A stretch of 64,000 nt of DNA, taken from assembly GCF_000619945.1 (NCBI RefSeq), contig NZ_JHVC01000013.1, positions 47,097 through 111,096 on the forward strand. The letters are read 5' to 3'. This DNA is from Clostridium lundense DSM 17049 (GTDB lineage Bacteria; Bacillota; Clostridia; Clostridiales; Clostridiaceae). The position numbers and the translations under genes are program-made. This document shows positions 40,300 through 50,379 of the stretch, one piece after another; the stretch's first letter is position 1; every line of letters starts with the position of its first letter. Under the pieces are notes generated by a model. It was not told the origin of the DNA, made no database searches, and saw only the letters and a program-made list of their open reading frames with translations.

Positions 40300-41973
40300 T
40301 TATCTTAATTTATTTAATTCTTCTTTAACAAAGCTCATAAGTTCTTTTATCATTTCCTCTGAAAAATCGAATTTTATTCCTGCTGCTTCATAAACCTCTC
40401 TAATTCCTACAGAACTTCCAAGAGAAAGAGCTTTTTTATAATCTTCTATAGCTTTTTTAGGATCTATATTATAGTTTCTCCATATCTGTAAAGCTCCAAG
40501 TTGAGCCATAGCATATTCTATATAATAAAATGGTACTTCATAAATATGAAGCTGCTTTTTCCAATAATGCTTTAATTCCTCCTCAAATCCAGTAAAGTCT
40601 ACTGTAGGAAATTGAAATTCCTTAGCCATTTCTAAGAATTTATTATTTCTTTCTTCTTTACTACATTGCGGATTCAGATATAAAAAGTGCTGGAATCTGT
40701 CCACCAATATACCCCAAGGTAAAAATGTGATTATTCCCTCTAACTGCTCTCTTTTAGCTCTTTTTAATTCTTCTTCATTTTTATAGAATACATTCCATCT
40801 ATCCATGGTAATAAGTTCCATACTCATACTGGCAAGTTCTGCTGTTTCACTCGGCATATCTCTGTACTCACATAAATTTATATCTGATGTTAATGTATTA
40901 TGTACAGAATGTCCTCCTTCATGGGCAAGTGTTACTAAATCATCATGGGATTGTGCTCCATTCATAAAAATACAGGAAACTTTACTTACAGGAAAATAGT
41001 CACAAAATCCTCCTGGTGATTTTCCCTTTCTACTTTCTAAATCAAGGGTTCCTTCTTTTTTCATTTTAACTAAAGTATTCTCAAAAATTTTATCTTTTTC
41101 TGCAAAAACATTGATTACACCATTAACAAGATCTTCTATATCACCATATGGCTTTAATGGCTTTTCACCTATCTTTATTCCTTCTAAATCCCAAGGTCTA
41201 TAATTATCTACATTTAGTTCTTCTTTATGATTATTACGAATTTCTGAAGCTACTGGTACTACATACTTTAATACAGAATTATGAAAATTCAAACAGTCCT
41301 CTGGAGTATATGAAAATCTCTCTAATTTTTTAAACATATATTCTCTAAAATCTTTACAATTTGCATTACTAGCTTTTTTATCTCTAATTTTTATAAGCTT
41401 ATCCATTATTTCATCTAGCTTTTCCTTATCCTGAAGTCTTCTTTCTTGAATTAATTCCCAAGCTTTTTCACGAATAGCTCTATCTGAATTCTTTAAATAC
41501 TTGTTCATTTGTTGAAGAGTCTTTTCCTCCCCTTCCCAATTAACTATCATATTTCCAGTTATATTATAGTATTCAGTTGATAATTTAGATTCTTCTATTT
41601 CTAAAGAAATGTTCTCTTCTCTAAACAATTCAATAGAATTCACACATTTTTTAATTAATAAATCATATTTGTCACTTAATTCATCTCTAAATTTATTCCC
41701 ATAAAAAAACTTATCTAATTCAGCTGAGTATTTTTTAACCATAGGCATTAATATCTCTTCATCATACTCATATGCTTTTTTAGATTCTTCATTATTATTA
41801 TCTCCATTAAATATGAAATAATTTCTTCCAACATTCTCTTTTACTTTATCATAAATTTTATTTCTATCCTCTAACCATTTTTCTAATTCTTTTACAGAAC
41901 TTATTCTTCTTAACAAAAGTTCATTAAATTCTTTTTCTAATGCATTTATATCTGTTTTATAAATCTTTTCCAT
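40300..41973 (-). CDS. M3-family metallopeptidase (oligoendopeptidase F-like)
   Basis: A 557-residue cytoplasmic protein. The zinc motif is in LAHEGGHSVHN (HEGGH) with a downstream Glu in PSETAELASMSME, the M3 arrangement. The N-terminal two-thirds are helical, as in PepF. It cleaves short peptides. It stands alone between two terminators with its own start region. Confidence 0.9.
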   Translation of the reverse strand: MEKIYKTDINALEKEFNELLLRRISSVKELEKWLEDRNKIYDKVKENVGRNYFIFNGDNNNEESKKAYEYDEEILMPMVKKYSAELDKFFYGNKFRDELSDKYDLLIKKCVNSIELFREENISLEIEESKLSTEYYNITGNMIVNWEGEEKTLQQMNKYLKNSDRAIREKAWELIQERRLQDKEKLDEIMDKLIKIRDKKASNANCKDFREYMFKKLERFSYTPEDCLNFHNSVLKYVVPVASEIRNNHKEELNVDNYRPWDLEGIKIGEKPLKPYGDIEDLVNGVINVFAEKDKIFENTLVKMKKEGTLDLESRKGKSPGGFCDYFPVSKVSCIFMNGAQSHDDLVTLAHEGGHSVHNTLTSDINLCEYRDMPSETAELASMSMELITMDRWNVFYKNEEELKRAKREQLEGIITFLPWGILVDRFQHFLYLNPQCSKEERNNKFLEMAKEFQFPTVDFTGFEEELKHYWKKQLHIYEVPFYYIEYAMAQLGALQIWRNYNIDPKKAIEDYKKALSLGSSVGIREVYEAAGIKFDFSEEMIKELMSFVKEELNKLR

Positions 41974-42196
41974 ATTTTATTTCCCCCTATTATGTTAAAA
42001 CTTACATAAATAATTATAACATAGATTTCCAGCAATTATTAAATTCAAAATAACTAGGGCTGACTTCTTGAAAATATTTCCACGGAAATATCTTATTAAC
42101 ATGTTATGATATAAACTCTTTCTTTATTATTTGCTCTTTTAAATTTTATATGATATAAAGATAGTTGGATGAATCTATTATAAAGGCGGTAATAAA

Positions 42197-44119
42197 ATGA
42201 ACTTAATATCTGTAGAAAATTTAAGTAAAAGTTATGGAGAAAAAACTCTGCTTAATAGTATTAATTTTGGCATAAATGAAGGAGATAAAATAGGCATTAT
42301 AGGAATAAATGGAACTGGTAAATCTACTCTACTTAAAATAGTTGCAGGTATAGAAAACTATGATACAGGTAATATTATTCAAAAAAATAATCTTGTTATA
42401 GAATATCTTCCTCAAAATCCTTTTTTTGATGAAGAAGCCACTGTAATTGAACAGGTTTTTAAAGGAACATCACCTTTAATAAAAACTATAAGGGATTATG
42501 AAGAATGTTTAAACGAAGTAGAATTAAATCCTCATGATGAAACTTTACAAAAAAGACTTATGAATCTAACTTCAAAAATGGATAGTTTAAATCTTTGGCA
42601 AATAGAAAGCGAAGCAAAAGCTATATTAACTACCTTTGGAATTACAAAGTTTTTTCAAAAGATTAAAAATCTATCAGGAGGACAGAAAAAAAGAATTGCT
42701 CTTTGTAGTGCTTTAGTAAACCCTAGTGATCTTTTAATTTTAGATGAGCCTACTAACCATATGGATAATGAAATTATAAGCTGGTTAGAGGAATATTTAA
42801 ATAAAAGAAAAGGTGCATTACTTATGATTACTCATGATAGATATTTTTTAGATAGAGTAACTAATAAAATATTTGAAATAAGTAAAGGTACTCTTTATAG
42901 TTACACTGGAAATTATAGTGTATTCTTAGAAAAAAGATTAGAAAGAGAAGAATTAGAACAAGCTTCTGAATCCAAACGTCAAAATCTTTTAAGAAGAGAA
43001 CTTGAATGGATAAAAAGAGGGGCCAAAGCTAGAACAACAAAACAAAAAGCTAGAATTGACAGATTTAATAAGCTTTCTGAGGAAACAATAGACATAGGTA
43101 ATGATAAATTAGAAATATCTACTTCCTATACACGACTTGGTAAAAAAGTTATAGAACTTAAAAACGTATATAAATATTTTTCAAATAATCCACTAATTAA
43201 GGATTTTAACTATATTGTTTTACCTGATGATAGAATAGGAATAGTAGGTCCTAATGGTATAGGTAAATCTACTCTTATTAATATTTTAGTAGGAAATTTA
43301 AAACCAGATGAAGGAACTGTAGATATAGGCGAAACCGTAAAAATTGGTCACTTTTCTCAAGAATGGAAACCTATAAATGAAGATTTAAGAGTTATTGAAT
43401 ATATTAGAGAATCTGCAGAGTTTATAACCACATCTGATGGAACAAAAATATCTGCTTCTCAGATGCTAGAAAAATTTTTATTTACTCCAGAAGCACAATG
43501 GACCCCTATAAATAAACTTTCTGGTGGAGAAAAAAGAAGACTTTATCTTTTAAAAGTATTAATGGAATCCCCAAATGTATTATTGTTAGATGAGCCTACT
43601 AATGATTTAGATACTGAAACTTTAACTATATTAGAGGATTACCTTCAAAGCTTTAATGGAGCTGTAATTGCTGTTTCCCATGATAGATACTTCTTAGATA
43701 AAGTTGTAGATAAGATCTTCGTTTTTGAAGGTCTAGGTGTAATTAAAGAATACACAGGAAACTATACTGAATGTTGGGAAAAAATAAAGGATAAAAGTTT
43801 TAAAAATAACGAAGAAAAATCAAATACAGAAAAAATTAATATAAAAAATAAAAATAATGAAGAAAAGAAAAAGGAAAAAACTTTAAAATTCTCTTATAAA
43901 GAAAAATTAGAATATGAAGAAATAGAAGGAATTATTGAAAAGCTAGAAGAAGAATTATCCTCAGTAGAAAAAGATATAGCATATTTTAGTTCTGATTTTA
44001 AAAAGCTTGAAGAATGCTTAGAAAAAAAGAATGAATTAGAAAAACTTCTTGAAGAAAAAATGGATAGATGGGCATATCTTAATGAACTAGCTGAAAAAAT
44101 AGAACAATCAAAAGCCTAA
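42197..44119 (+). CDS. ABC-F family ATPase
   Basis: A 640-residue protein with two ABC domains and no membrane segment. Walker A motifs GINGTGKST and GPNGIGKST, signatures LSGGQK and LSGGEK, Walker B/D loops DEPTNHMD and DEPTNDLD. The inter-domain linker is charged (RRELEWIKRGAKARTTKQKAR). A Lys/Glu-rich coiled coil forms the C-terminus, as in Uup. ABC-F proteins act on the ribosome; a specific antibiotic role is not indicated. Confidence 0.92.
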   Translation: MNLISVENLSKSYGEKTLLNSINFGINEGDKIGIIGINGTGKSTLLKIVAGIENYDTGNIIQKNNLVIEYLPQNPFFDEEATVIEQVFKGTSPLIKTIRDYEECLNEVELNPHDETLQKRLMNLTSKMDSLNLWQIESEAKAILTTFGITKFFQKIKNLSGGQKKRIALCSALVNPSDLLILDEPTNHMDNEIISWLEEYLNKRKGALLMITHDRYFLDRVTNKIFEISKGTLYSYTGNYSVFLEKRLEREELEQASESKRQNLLRRELEWIKRGAKARTTKQKARIDRFNKLSEETIDIGNDKLEISTSYTRLGKKVIELKNVYKYFSNNPLIKDFNYIVLPDDRIGIVGPNGIGKSTLINILVGNLKPDEGTVDIGETVKIGHFSQEWKPINEDLRVIEYIRESAEFITTSDGTKISASQMLEKFLFTPEAQWTPINKLSGGEKRRLYLLKVLMESPNVLLLDEPTNDLDTETLTILEDYLQSFNGAVIAVSHDRYFLDKVVDKIFVFEGLGVIKEYTGNYTECWEKIKDKSFKNNEEKSNTEKINIKNKNNEEKKKEKTLKFSYKEKLEYEEIEGIIEKLEEELSSVEKDIAYFSSDFKKLEECLEKKNELEKLLEEKMDRWAYLNELAEKIEQSKA

Positions 44120-44228
44120 TATAAATGGGCTGTCGCACTAAGAATAAATCATACAATATATTGTGTTAACTTTAAACTTGCAAACAGTATATTGTATGTA
44201 AATTCTTTAATGCGACAGCCCATTTATA
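44120..44228. repeat. 109-bp palindromic element (MITE-like) with 18-bp inverted ends
   Basis: TATAAATGGGCTGTCGCA (44120-44137) is perfectly repeated in inverse at 44211-44228, and CATACAATATA / TATATTGTATG pair further in. It fills the gap between the ABC-F and cotJC-like stops exactly. It may act as a bidirectional terminator, but length and end structure are MITE-like. Confidence 0.7.
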
Positions 44229-44903
44229 CTAATTTCTTCTTGGATTGTCAAAACTAGGAGGTGTAGGATTAGGATTAGCAAAGTTTCTTCCTGGTGTTGA
44301 TAAATCAAAATATAATTTAGAATCTTCTGTAACTCCATAATCTTTATTTGATCCTCTATCTTTTACCTTGTTTAGCGCTTCTCTAAATAATGCATTATGA
44401 GCTTCCTCCCTATTTAACAGAAAATCTATTGTTCTTCTAATTTCTTTATCATTTATTTGTCTATACAAGTATTCATAGACTACCTTAGCTCTTTGTTCCG
44501 CAGCTATATTAGATAATAGATCTGCTGCTATATCTCCTGTTACATTTATATAATGAGCAGTCCATGGATCTCCTGATGAATTTGTTAACATTGGAGATAA
44601 TCCACCTAATACATGTGCTTCTATAGTACCTGCTACAGCTTTAGTAATATCAACTTCATGACCATTTAACAAATTTATTGTTTGAGCTACCATTTCCATG
44701 TGACTTAATTCTTCTGCCGCAATATCTAAAAATAAATCTTTTATTGCTGGATCTTTAATACGAAAACTTTGAGATGCATACTGTAATGCAGCTTTTAATT
44801 CCCCATTTGCCCCACCTAATTGCTCTTGCATTAATATTGCATAATGTGGATTAGGCTGTTCCACCTTTACATCTTGTAATAAACTTTTATCATGTTTAAA
44901 CAT
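44229..44903 (-). CDS. cotJC: Manganese catalase / spore coat protein CotJC-like
   Basis: A 224-residue ferritin-like protein. Metal ligands appear in GGANGELKAALQYASQ, IAAEELSHMEMVAQ and AEQRAKVVYEYL / NREEAHNALF. Length and the N-terminal YAILMQEQLGG text match CotJC. It protects spores from peroxide and is normally expressed in the mother cell. The C-terminus ends in an Asn/Pro-rich tail. Confidence 0.88.
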   Translation of the reverse strand: MFKHDKSLLQDVKVEQPNPHYAILMQEQLGGANGELKAALQYASQSFRIKDPAIKDLFLDIAAEELSHMEMVAQTINLLNGHEVDITKAVAGTIEAHVLGGLSPMLTNSSGDPWTAHYINVTGDIAADLLSNIAAEQRAKVVYEYLYRQINDKEIRRTIDFLLNREEAHNALFREALNKVKDRGSNKDYGVTEDSKLYFDLSTPGRNFANPNPTPPSFDNPRRN

Positions 44904-45056
44904 ATATAAAAGGCCTCCTTATCTATTTAATATAATTATTGTTAGTATTAACTACTAATAAAACATTAATTCAAACTAATTATTCATATTATGAATAACT
45001 AATCAAATTAATGAAAAAAATATATATGTTACCATACATTGAAAGGAGCATTCTAA

Positions 45057-46187
45057 ATGAAAGCATTAACTTATGAGGGAATTAGACATATTGGTGTAAA
45101 GAGTGTAAAAGATCCATCAATTATTAATAAAGACGATTTAATTTTAAAAGTTACTTCTACAGCTATATGTGGATCTGATCTACATTTAATTCATGGTATG
45201 ATCCCTAATATGCCAAAAGGCTTTATTCTTGGTCATGAAACCATGGGCATAGTTGAAGAAGTTGGTTCTGAGGTTACTAGTGTAAAAAAAGGTGATCGAG
45301 TTATTGTACCATTTCCAATATCTTGTGGTCATTGTTGGTATTGTGAACATGATCTTTGGAGTCAGTGTGATAATTCCAATCCTAATGGTGAAACTGGCGC
45401 CATATTTGGATATAGTAATACCTTTGGAGGTTATGATGGCGGTCAGGCAGAATATTTAAGAGTACCTTACGGAAATGTGGGTCCAACAATCGTTCCCGAA
45501 GAACTTGAAGATGAACAAGTGTTATTTTTAACTGACATCCTTCCAACATCATACTGGGCAGTTGAAAACGGAGGTGTTAAGCTAAATGATACAGTAGTAG
45601 TTTTAGGCTGTGGTCCTGTAGGTCTATTAACACAAAAATGGGCCATATTTCATGGAGCAAAAAGAGTAATCGCAGTAGACAGAGTGAATTATAGATTGAA
45701 TCATGCTAAAAAGTTTAATCAAGTAGAAACAATAAATTTTGAAGATCATGATAATACTGGTGAGTATATTAAAGAAATAACTGGCGGCGGTGCTGATGTA
45801 GTAATAGATTGCGTTGGTATGGACGGAAAAATGTCTGGTATAGAAAAAGTTGAGACTATTCTTAAACTGCAAGGAGGCTCAAAATCCGCTATAGAAATTG
45901 CCACACAAGCAGTAAGAAAAGGTGGTACTATCTCCATAGTTGGTGTATATGGAAGCAAATATAATTTATTCCCATTTGGAGACTTATTTTCAAGAAACAT
46001 AACTTTAAAAATGGGGCAATGTCCTGCTCATTCCTATGTGCCTAAAATATTAAATTTAATTAAAGAAAATAAATTTGACCCTAGAGATATCATAACTCAT
46101 ACACTTCCATTAGGAAAAGGAGATTACGCTTATAAAATTTTTGATGAAAAATTAGATAATTGTATTAAAGTAGTTCTAAAACCATAG
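45057..46187 (+). CDS. Zinc-dependent alcohol dehydrogenase family protein
   Basis: A 376-residue MDR-family enzyme. Catalytic zinc ligands are in TAICGSDLHLIHG and GHETMG; the structural zinc site is CGHCWYCEHDLWSQC; the NAD site is VVLGCGPVGLL. An insertion near residues 115-150 (NPNGETGAIFGYSN) places it with the glutathione-independent formaldehyde dehydrogenase-like branch. AGGAGC precedes the ATG. Confidence 0.88.
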   Translation: MKALTYEGIRHIGVKSVKDPSIINKDDLILKVTSTAICGSDLHLIHGMIPNMPKGFILGHETMGIVEEVGSEVTSVKKGDRVIVPFPISCGHCWYCEHDLWSQCDNSNPNGETGAIFGYSNTFGGYDGGQAEYLRVPYGNVGPTIVPEELEDEQVLFLTDILPTSYWAVENGGVKLNDTVVVLGCGPVGLLTQKWAIFHGAKRVIAVDRVNYRLNHAKKFNQVETINFEDHDNTGEYIKEITGGGADVVIDCVGMDGKMSGIEKVETILKLQGGSKSAIEIATQAVRKGGTISIVGVYGSKYNLFPFGDLFSRNITLKMGQCPAHSYVPKILNLIKENKFDPRDIITHTLPLGKGDYAYKIFDEKLDNCIKVVLKP

Positions 46188-46271
46188 ATCTATATATAAA
46201 AAGTTAGTATAACTTTTCACTCTATGTACAATAATAATTTTGAACAATTATTTTATCAGAGGAGAGATACT

Positions 46272-46445
46272 ATGGATAACAACACAATAAAAGTAAACAC
46301 TACATCTAAAAAAATTCCAATCGAGCAACATAATACTGCTGCCTGGGCAAACATTGAAAGCACAAAACCTCAATCCCAGGTTACTGTACCTAGCGAAACA
46401 GAAACTTTTAACGCTAAAGAATGGGTAGATTCTAACCAAAAATAA
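46272..46445 (+). CDS. DUF3787 spore surface protein
   Basis: A 57-residue protein from ATG at 46272 (GAGGAGAG upstream); an earlier in-frame start at 46224 lacks a site. It has the family text PIEQHNTAAWANIESTKP then VTVPSETETFNAKEWVD, as in clostridial spore-surface proteins. It is followed by the structured element at 46457. Confidence 0.8.
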   Translation: MDNNTIKVNTTSKKIPIEQHNTAAWANIESTKPQSQVTVPSETETFNAKEWVDSNQK

Positions 46446-46456
46446 ACAGAGTTCTT

Positions 46457-46575
46457 GACTTCAGAAGGAGTTTTTACTCCTACTGAAGTTTAGCAATCGT
46501 TATCCAGGGACGTACCCGCTCTTTACTCCCACTTTAAAGAAAATGGGAGTATTAGAGCGGGTAGTCATGGGATAA
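46457..46575 (+). ncRNA. Candidate two-hairpin structured RNA / repeat, copy A
   Basis: Hairpin 1: CTTCAG-AAGGAG pairs with CTCCT-CTGAAG (46459-46488). Hairpin 2 (46500-46575): TTATCC with GGATAA, then GAC with GTC, TACCCGCTCT with AGAGCGGGTA, and ACTCCCA with TGGGAGT. Copy B at 63713 keeps the same layout with paired substitutions. Both copies follow spore genes on the plus strand. It is not a recognised riboswitch class. Confidence 0.6.
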
Positions 46576-46599
46576 AATTAATATTCATTAAAATACCCC

Positions 46600-46639
46600 A
46601 AAATGAAAAGCACCTTGATTTCAAGGTGCTTTTCATTTT
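46600..46639. terminator. Bidirectional terminator between spore-surface gene and nifJ
   Basis: AATGAAAAGCACCTTGA pairs perfectly with TCAAGGTGCTTTTCATT around 2 nt, with T-rich DNA on both sides. Confidence 0.9.
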
Positions 46640-46648
46640 CATATTATT

Positions 46649-49600
46649 TTAGAAGTTTTCAGACATTTTTTTGTAGGTAGCATATCTTTCTTTTGCATGT
46701 TTTTCTGCTGCATTAAACATTTCTTCTGCAATATCTGGGAATACATTAGCTAATGACGTATATCTTATTTCTCCTCTAATAAAGTCTTGGAAGGATGCTT
46801 CCGGTTCTTTAGACTCCAGAATAAATGCATTTTTACCTTCTTCTTTTAATATTGGATTATATCTATATAAATGCCAGTATCCTGCAGCTACAGCCTTCTT
46901 TTCTTCTGCTACACTGCTTCCCATACCTGATTTTATACCATGGTTTATACAAGGTGCATAAGCAATTATTAAAGATGGTCCTTTATATTCTTCAGCTTCC
47001 CTTATTACCTTTAATGTTTGATTCATATTAGCTCCCATAGCTATCTGAGCTACATATACATATCCATAACTCATAGCCATAAGTCCTAGGTCTTTCTTCC
47101 TTATTCTCTTTCCTGCTGCGGCAAATTTAGCTACAGCTGCAGTAGGTGTAGACTTTGACATCTGTCCTCCAGTATTAGAATAAACTTCCGTATCCAATAC
47201 AAGTATATTTACATCATCTCCTGATGCTAATACATGGTCTAATCCACCATAATCAATATCATAAGCCCAACCATCTCCACCAATTATCCATATGGATTTC
47301 TTAGTTAGATAGTCTTTCTTATCCATTATTTCTTTTAATATTGGATCCTTAGCATAGTCCTCTTTTTTCAATATTTCTATAATATTTTCTGAAGCACATT
47401 TAGATTTTTCTCCGTCATCTATTAAGTCTAACCACTGTGTAAATGCTGATTTTATTTCTTCCTTATACTTAGTTTCATTTAATGCTTCTCTAATTAGTTC
47501 TTCTAATCTTTCTCTAATGTGCTTAGTTCCTAAATACATTCCATATCCATATTCTGCGTTGTCTTCAAATAATGAATTACCCCAAGCAGGTCCTTGACCT
47601 TTACTATTTGTAGTATATGGGTTTGATGGAGCACTTCCTGCCCAAATTGATGAACAACCTGTAGCATTGGCAATCATCATTCTGTCTCCATATAGTTGAG
47701 TTATAAGTTTAACATAAGCAGTTTCTCCACAACCTGGACAAGCTCCATTAAACTCTAACAATGGTTTCTTAAATTGGCTACCCTTAACAGTATATACATC
47801 CATAGGAGACTTTTGGTCTTCAATAGTTACTGCAAAATCCCAATTAGCATCTTCCATTTCTATTTCTTCTTCTGCTGGTTTCATAATTAAAGCCTTACCT
47901 GGAGCTGGACATATATCAGCACAGTTACCACAACCAGTACAATCTAGTGGATCAACTTGAATTCTATATTTATAATTTTCAAGTCCTTTACCTGTTGCCT
48001 GCTTAGCCTTAAATGTATCAGGAGCATTCTTTAAATCCTCCTCAGTAAGCAGGAATGGTCTTACAGTAGCATGTGGACAAATATATGAACATTGGTTACA
48101 TTGAATACATCTATCAATTTGCCATTCTGGTACAAGGACCGCTATTCCTCTCTTTTCATAAGCTGTAGTACCTAATGGGAATGAACCATCTTCCATTCCA
48201 ACAAAAGCACTTACAGGTAGTTCATCACCCTCAAGTCTTGCCATAGGTATTTGAATATTCTTTACAAAGTCTGGAACATTTCTTTCTACAACCTTTTCTT
48301 GTACTGCATTCTTCCATGATTCAGGAACATTTACCTTTATAAGTCCATTTATTCCTTCATCAACTGCTGCCTTATTCATTTCAACAATTTTTTCACCCTT
48401 TTTACCATAAGTAGTTTGTATTGAATCTTTTAAATATTTTGCTGCATCTTCTATAGGTATTATATTGGCTAATTTAAAGAAAGCGGATTGCATTACCATA
48501 TTTATTCTTCCACCAAGTCCAATATTTCTAGCAATACTTATAGCATCTATTACATAGAAGTTAATATCATTTTCAGCAATATATTTTTTTAGATAACTTG
48601 GTAACTTTTCGTCTAATTCCCTTTCTTCTTTCCATGGACAGTTTAATACAAAGATTCCGCCCTTCTTTAAACCTTTTAATAAATCATAATTATATAAGAA
48701 TGATTTATTATGACAAGCTATATAATCTGGATTAGATACTAAGTAAGCTGATCTTATTGGCTTTTTACCAAATCTTAAGTGTGAAACTGTAGTACCTCCA
48801 GATTTTTTACTATCATATGAAAAATACGCCTGAGCATATAAATCTGTTTTGTCTCCTATTATTTTAACTGCAGTTTTGTTTGCTCCTACAGTTCCATCAG
48901 ATCCAAGTCCCCAGAACTTACAGCTTATAGTTCCTTCTGGTGCAGTATTTACTATTCCTTCCGAAGGGATAGATGTGTTAGTTACGTCATCGGTTATTCC
49001 TATAGTGAAGCGATCTTTTGGATTATCCTTTTGTAAATTTCTAAATACTGCAATTAATTCTGAAGGTGTTGTATCCTTAGATCCTAATCCATATCTTCCA
49101 CCAACTATAATAGGTTTATCTTCTTTTTCATAGAACAATTTTGCTATATCCAAATATAATGGTTCCCCTATAGAACCTGGTTCTTTTGTTCTATCTAATA
49201 CTGCAACTCTTTCTACAGTTTTTGGTAATACATTAAAGAAATATTTTTCTGAGAAAGGTCTATATAGATGTACCTTTATAAATCCTACCTTTTCTCCTTG
49301 AGTTAACATATAATCAATAGTTTCTTCTAAAGTATCACATACAGATCCCATAGCAACTACCACATATTTTGCATCTTGTGCTCCATAGTAATCGAATGGG
49401 TGATATTCTCTTCCTGTTATATTTTTTATTTCTTTCATATATTCTTCTACTATATCAGGTACTGCATCATAAAATTTGTTGGAAACTTCTCTTCCCTGGA
49501 AATATATATCTGGATTTTGAGCAGTTCCCCTAAGAGTAGGATGTTCCGGATTCAATGATCTCTTTCTGAATTCATCTATAGCTTTATAATCAACTAACTT

Positions 49601-50176
49601 TGCCACATCTTCATATTGAATTACTTCTACTTTTTGATACTCATGAGAAGTTCTAAATCCATCGAAAAAATGCAAAAATGGTATTCTAGACTTTATTGCT
49701 GATAAATGAGAAATAAATCCTAAATCCATTACTTCTTGAACACTTGAAGAAGCTAGCATTGCGAATCCTGTTTGTCTGCAAGCCATTACGTCTTGATGGT
49801 CACCAAAAATAGATAAAGCGTGAGCCGCAATAGCACGGGCACTTACATGGAAAACACCTGGCAGTAACTCTCCTGCTATTTTATACATATCAGGTATCAT
49901 AAGCAAAAGTCCTTGTGATGCAGTATAAGTGGTAGTTAAAGCTCCTGCTGCCAAGGAACCATGAACTGATCCTGCTGCTCCTGCTTCAGACTGCATTTCT
50001 GCTACCTTTACCCTTTGACCAAATATATTCTTTTTCCCATGAGCAGACCATTCATCTACACCTTCTGCCATTGGAGTAGATGGAGTAATAGGAAATATAG
50101 CTGCAACTTCTGTAAAAGCATAAGAAGCATAGGCTGCTGCTCCATTTCCATCCATTGTTTTCATTACTTTTTTCAT
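46649..50176 (-). CDS. nifJ: Pyruvate:ferredoxin (flavodoxin) oxidoreductase
   Basis: A 1175-residue single-chain PFOR. The N-terminal pyruvate domain has FPITPSTPMAEGVDEW. Two 4Fe-4S motifs lie near 690-760 (CIQCNQCSYICPH, CTGCGNCADICPAPG), and a further cysteine is in NGACPGCGETAYVK. The TPP site is GGDGWAYDIDYGGLDHV. It makes acetyl-CoA and reduced ferredoxin from pyruvate in central anaerobic metabolism. AGGAGG precedes the ATG. Confidence 0.97.
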   Translation of the reverse strand: MKKVMKTMDGNGAAAYASYAFTEVAAIFPITPSTPMAEGVDEWSAHGKKNIFGQRVKVAEMQSEAGAAGSVHGSLAAGALTTTYTASQGLLLMIPDMYKIAGELLPGVFHVSARAIAAHALSIFGDHQDVMACRQTGFAMLASSSVQEVMDLGFISHLSAIKSRIPFLHFFDGFRTSHEYQKVEVIQYEDVAKLVDYKAIDEFRKRSLNPEHPTLRGTAQNPDIYFQGREVSNKFYDAVPDIVEEYMKEIKNITGREYHPFDYYGAQDAKYVVVAMGSVCDTLEETIDYMLTQGEKVGFIKVHLYRPFSEKYFFNVLPKTVERVAVLDRTKEPGSIGEPLYLDIAKLFYEKEDKPIIVGGRYGLGSKDTTPSELIAVFRNLQKDNPKDRFTIGITDDVTNTSIPSEGIVNTAPEGTISCKFWGLGSDGTVGANKTAVKIIGDKTDLYAQAYFSYDSKKSGGTTVSHLRFGKKPIRSAYLVSNPDYIACHNKSFLYNYDLLKGLKKGGIFVLNCPWKEERELDEKLPSYLKKYIAENDINFYVIDAISIARNIGLGGRINMVMQSAFFKLANIIPIEDAAKYLKDSIQTTYGKKGEKIVEMNKAAVDEGINGLIKVNVPESWKNAVQEKVVERNVPDFVKNIQIPMARLEGDELPVSAFVGMEDGSFPLGTTAYEKRGIAVLVPEWQIDRCIQCNQCSYICPHATVRPFLLTEEDLKNAPDTFKAKQATGKGLENYKYRIQVDPLDCTGCGNCADICPAPGKALIMKPAEEEIEMEDANWDFAVTIEDQKSPMDVYTVKGSQFKKPLLEFNGACPGCGETAYVKLITQLYGDRMMIANATGCSSIWAGSAPSNPYTTNSKGQGPAWGNSLFEDNAEYGYGMYLGTKHIRERLEELIREALNETKYKEEIKSAFTQWLDLIDDGEKSKCASENIIEILKKEDYAKDPILKEIMDKKDYLTKKSIWIIGGDGWAYDIDYGGLDHVLASGDDVNILVLDTEVYSNTGGQMSKSTPTAAVAKFAAAGKRIRKKDLGLMAMSYGYVYVAQIAMGANMNQTLKVIREAEEYKGPSLIIAYAPCINHGIKSGMGSSVAEEKKAVAAGYWHLYRYNPILKEEGKNAFILESKEPEASFQDFIRGEIRYTSLANVFPDIAEEMFNAAEKHAKERYATYKKMSENF

Positions 50177-50331
50177 AATTCAACCTCCTTATGTAAAATC
50201 ACAATACATATAGTTTATTATTGGGTTAATATTTATTTTTTATGTACTAAAAAATATGCTTTTCCCTATATAGATTTTGCATAAGAGATGATATTATACT
50301 TATAAAATTCATTAATATGCCTTTCTAAAAT

Positions 50332-50379
50332 AAAAGATAAAACTAGCTCATAAATAACTAAGAGCTAGTTTTATCTTTT
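50332..50379 (-). terminator. Terminator of sdaAB operon
   Basis: AAAAGATAAAACTAGCTC pairs with GAGCTAGTTTTATCTTTT; the left arm supplies the T run for minus-strand termination. The stem touches the sdaAA stop codon. Confidence 0.85.

Noticed and set aside
46649..50176. Plus-strand frames inside nifJ as genes
   Set aside because: They are short, lack ribosome sites and fall entirely within a full-length, well-conserved enzyme gene.
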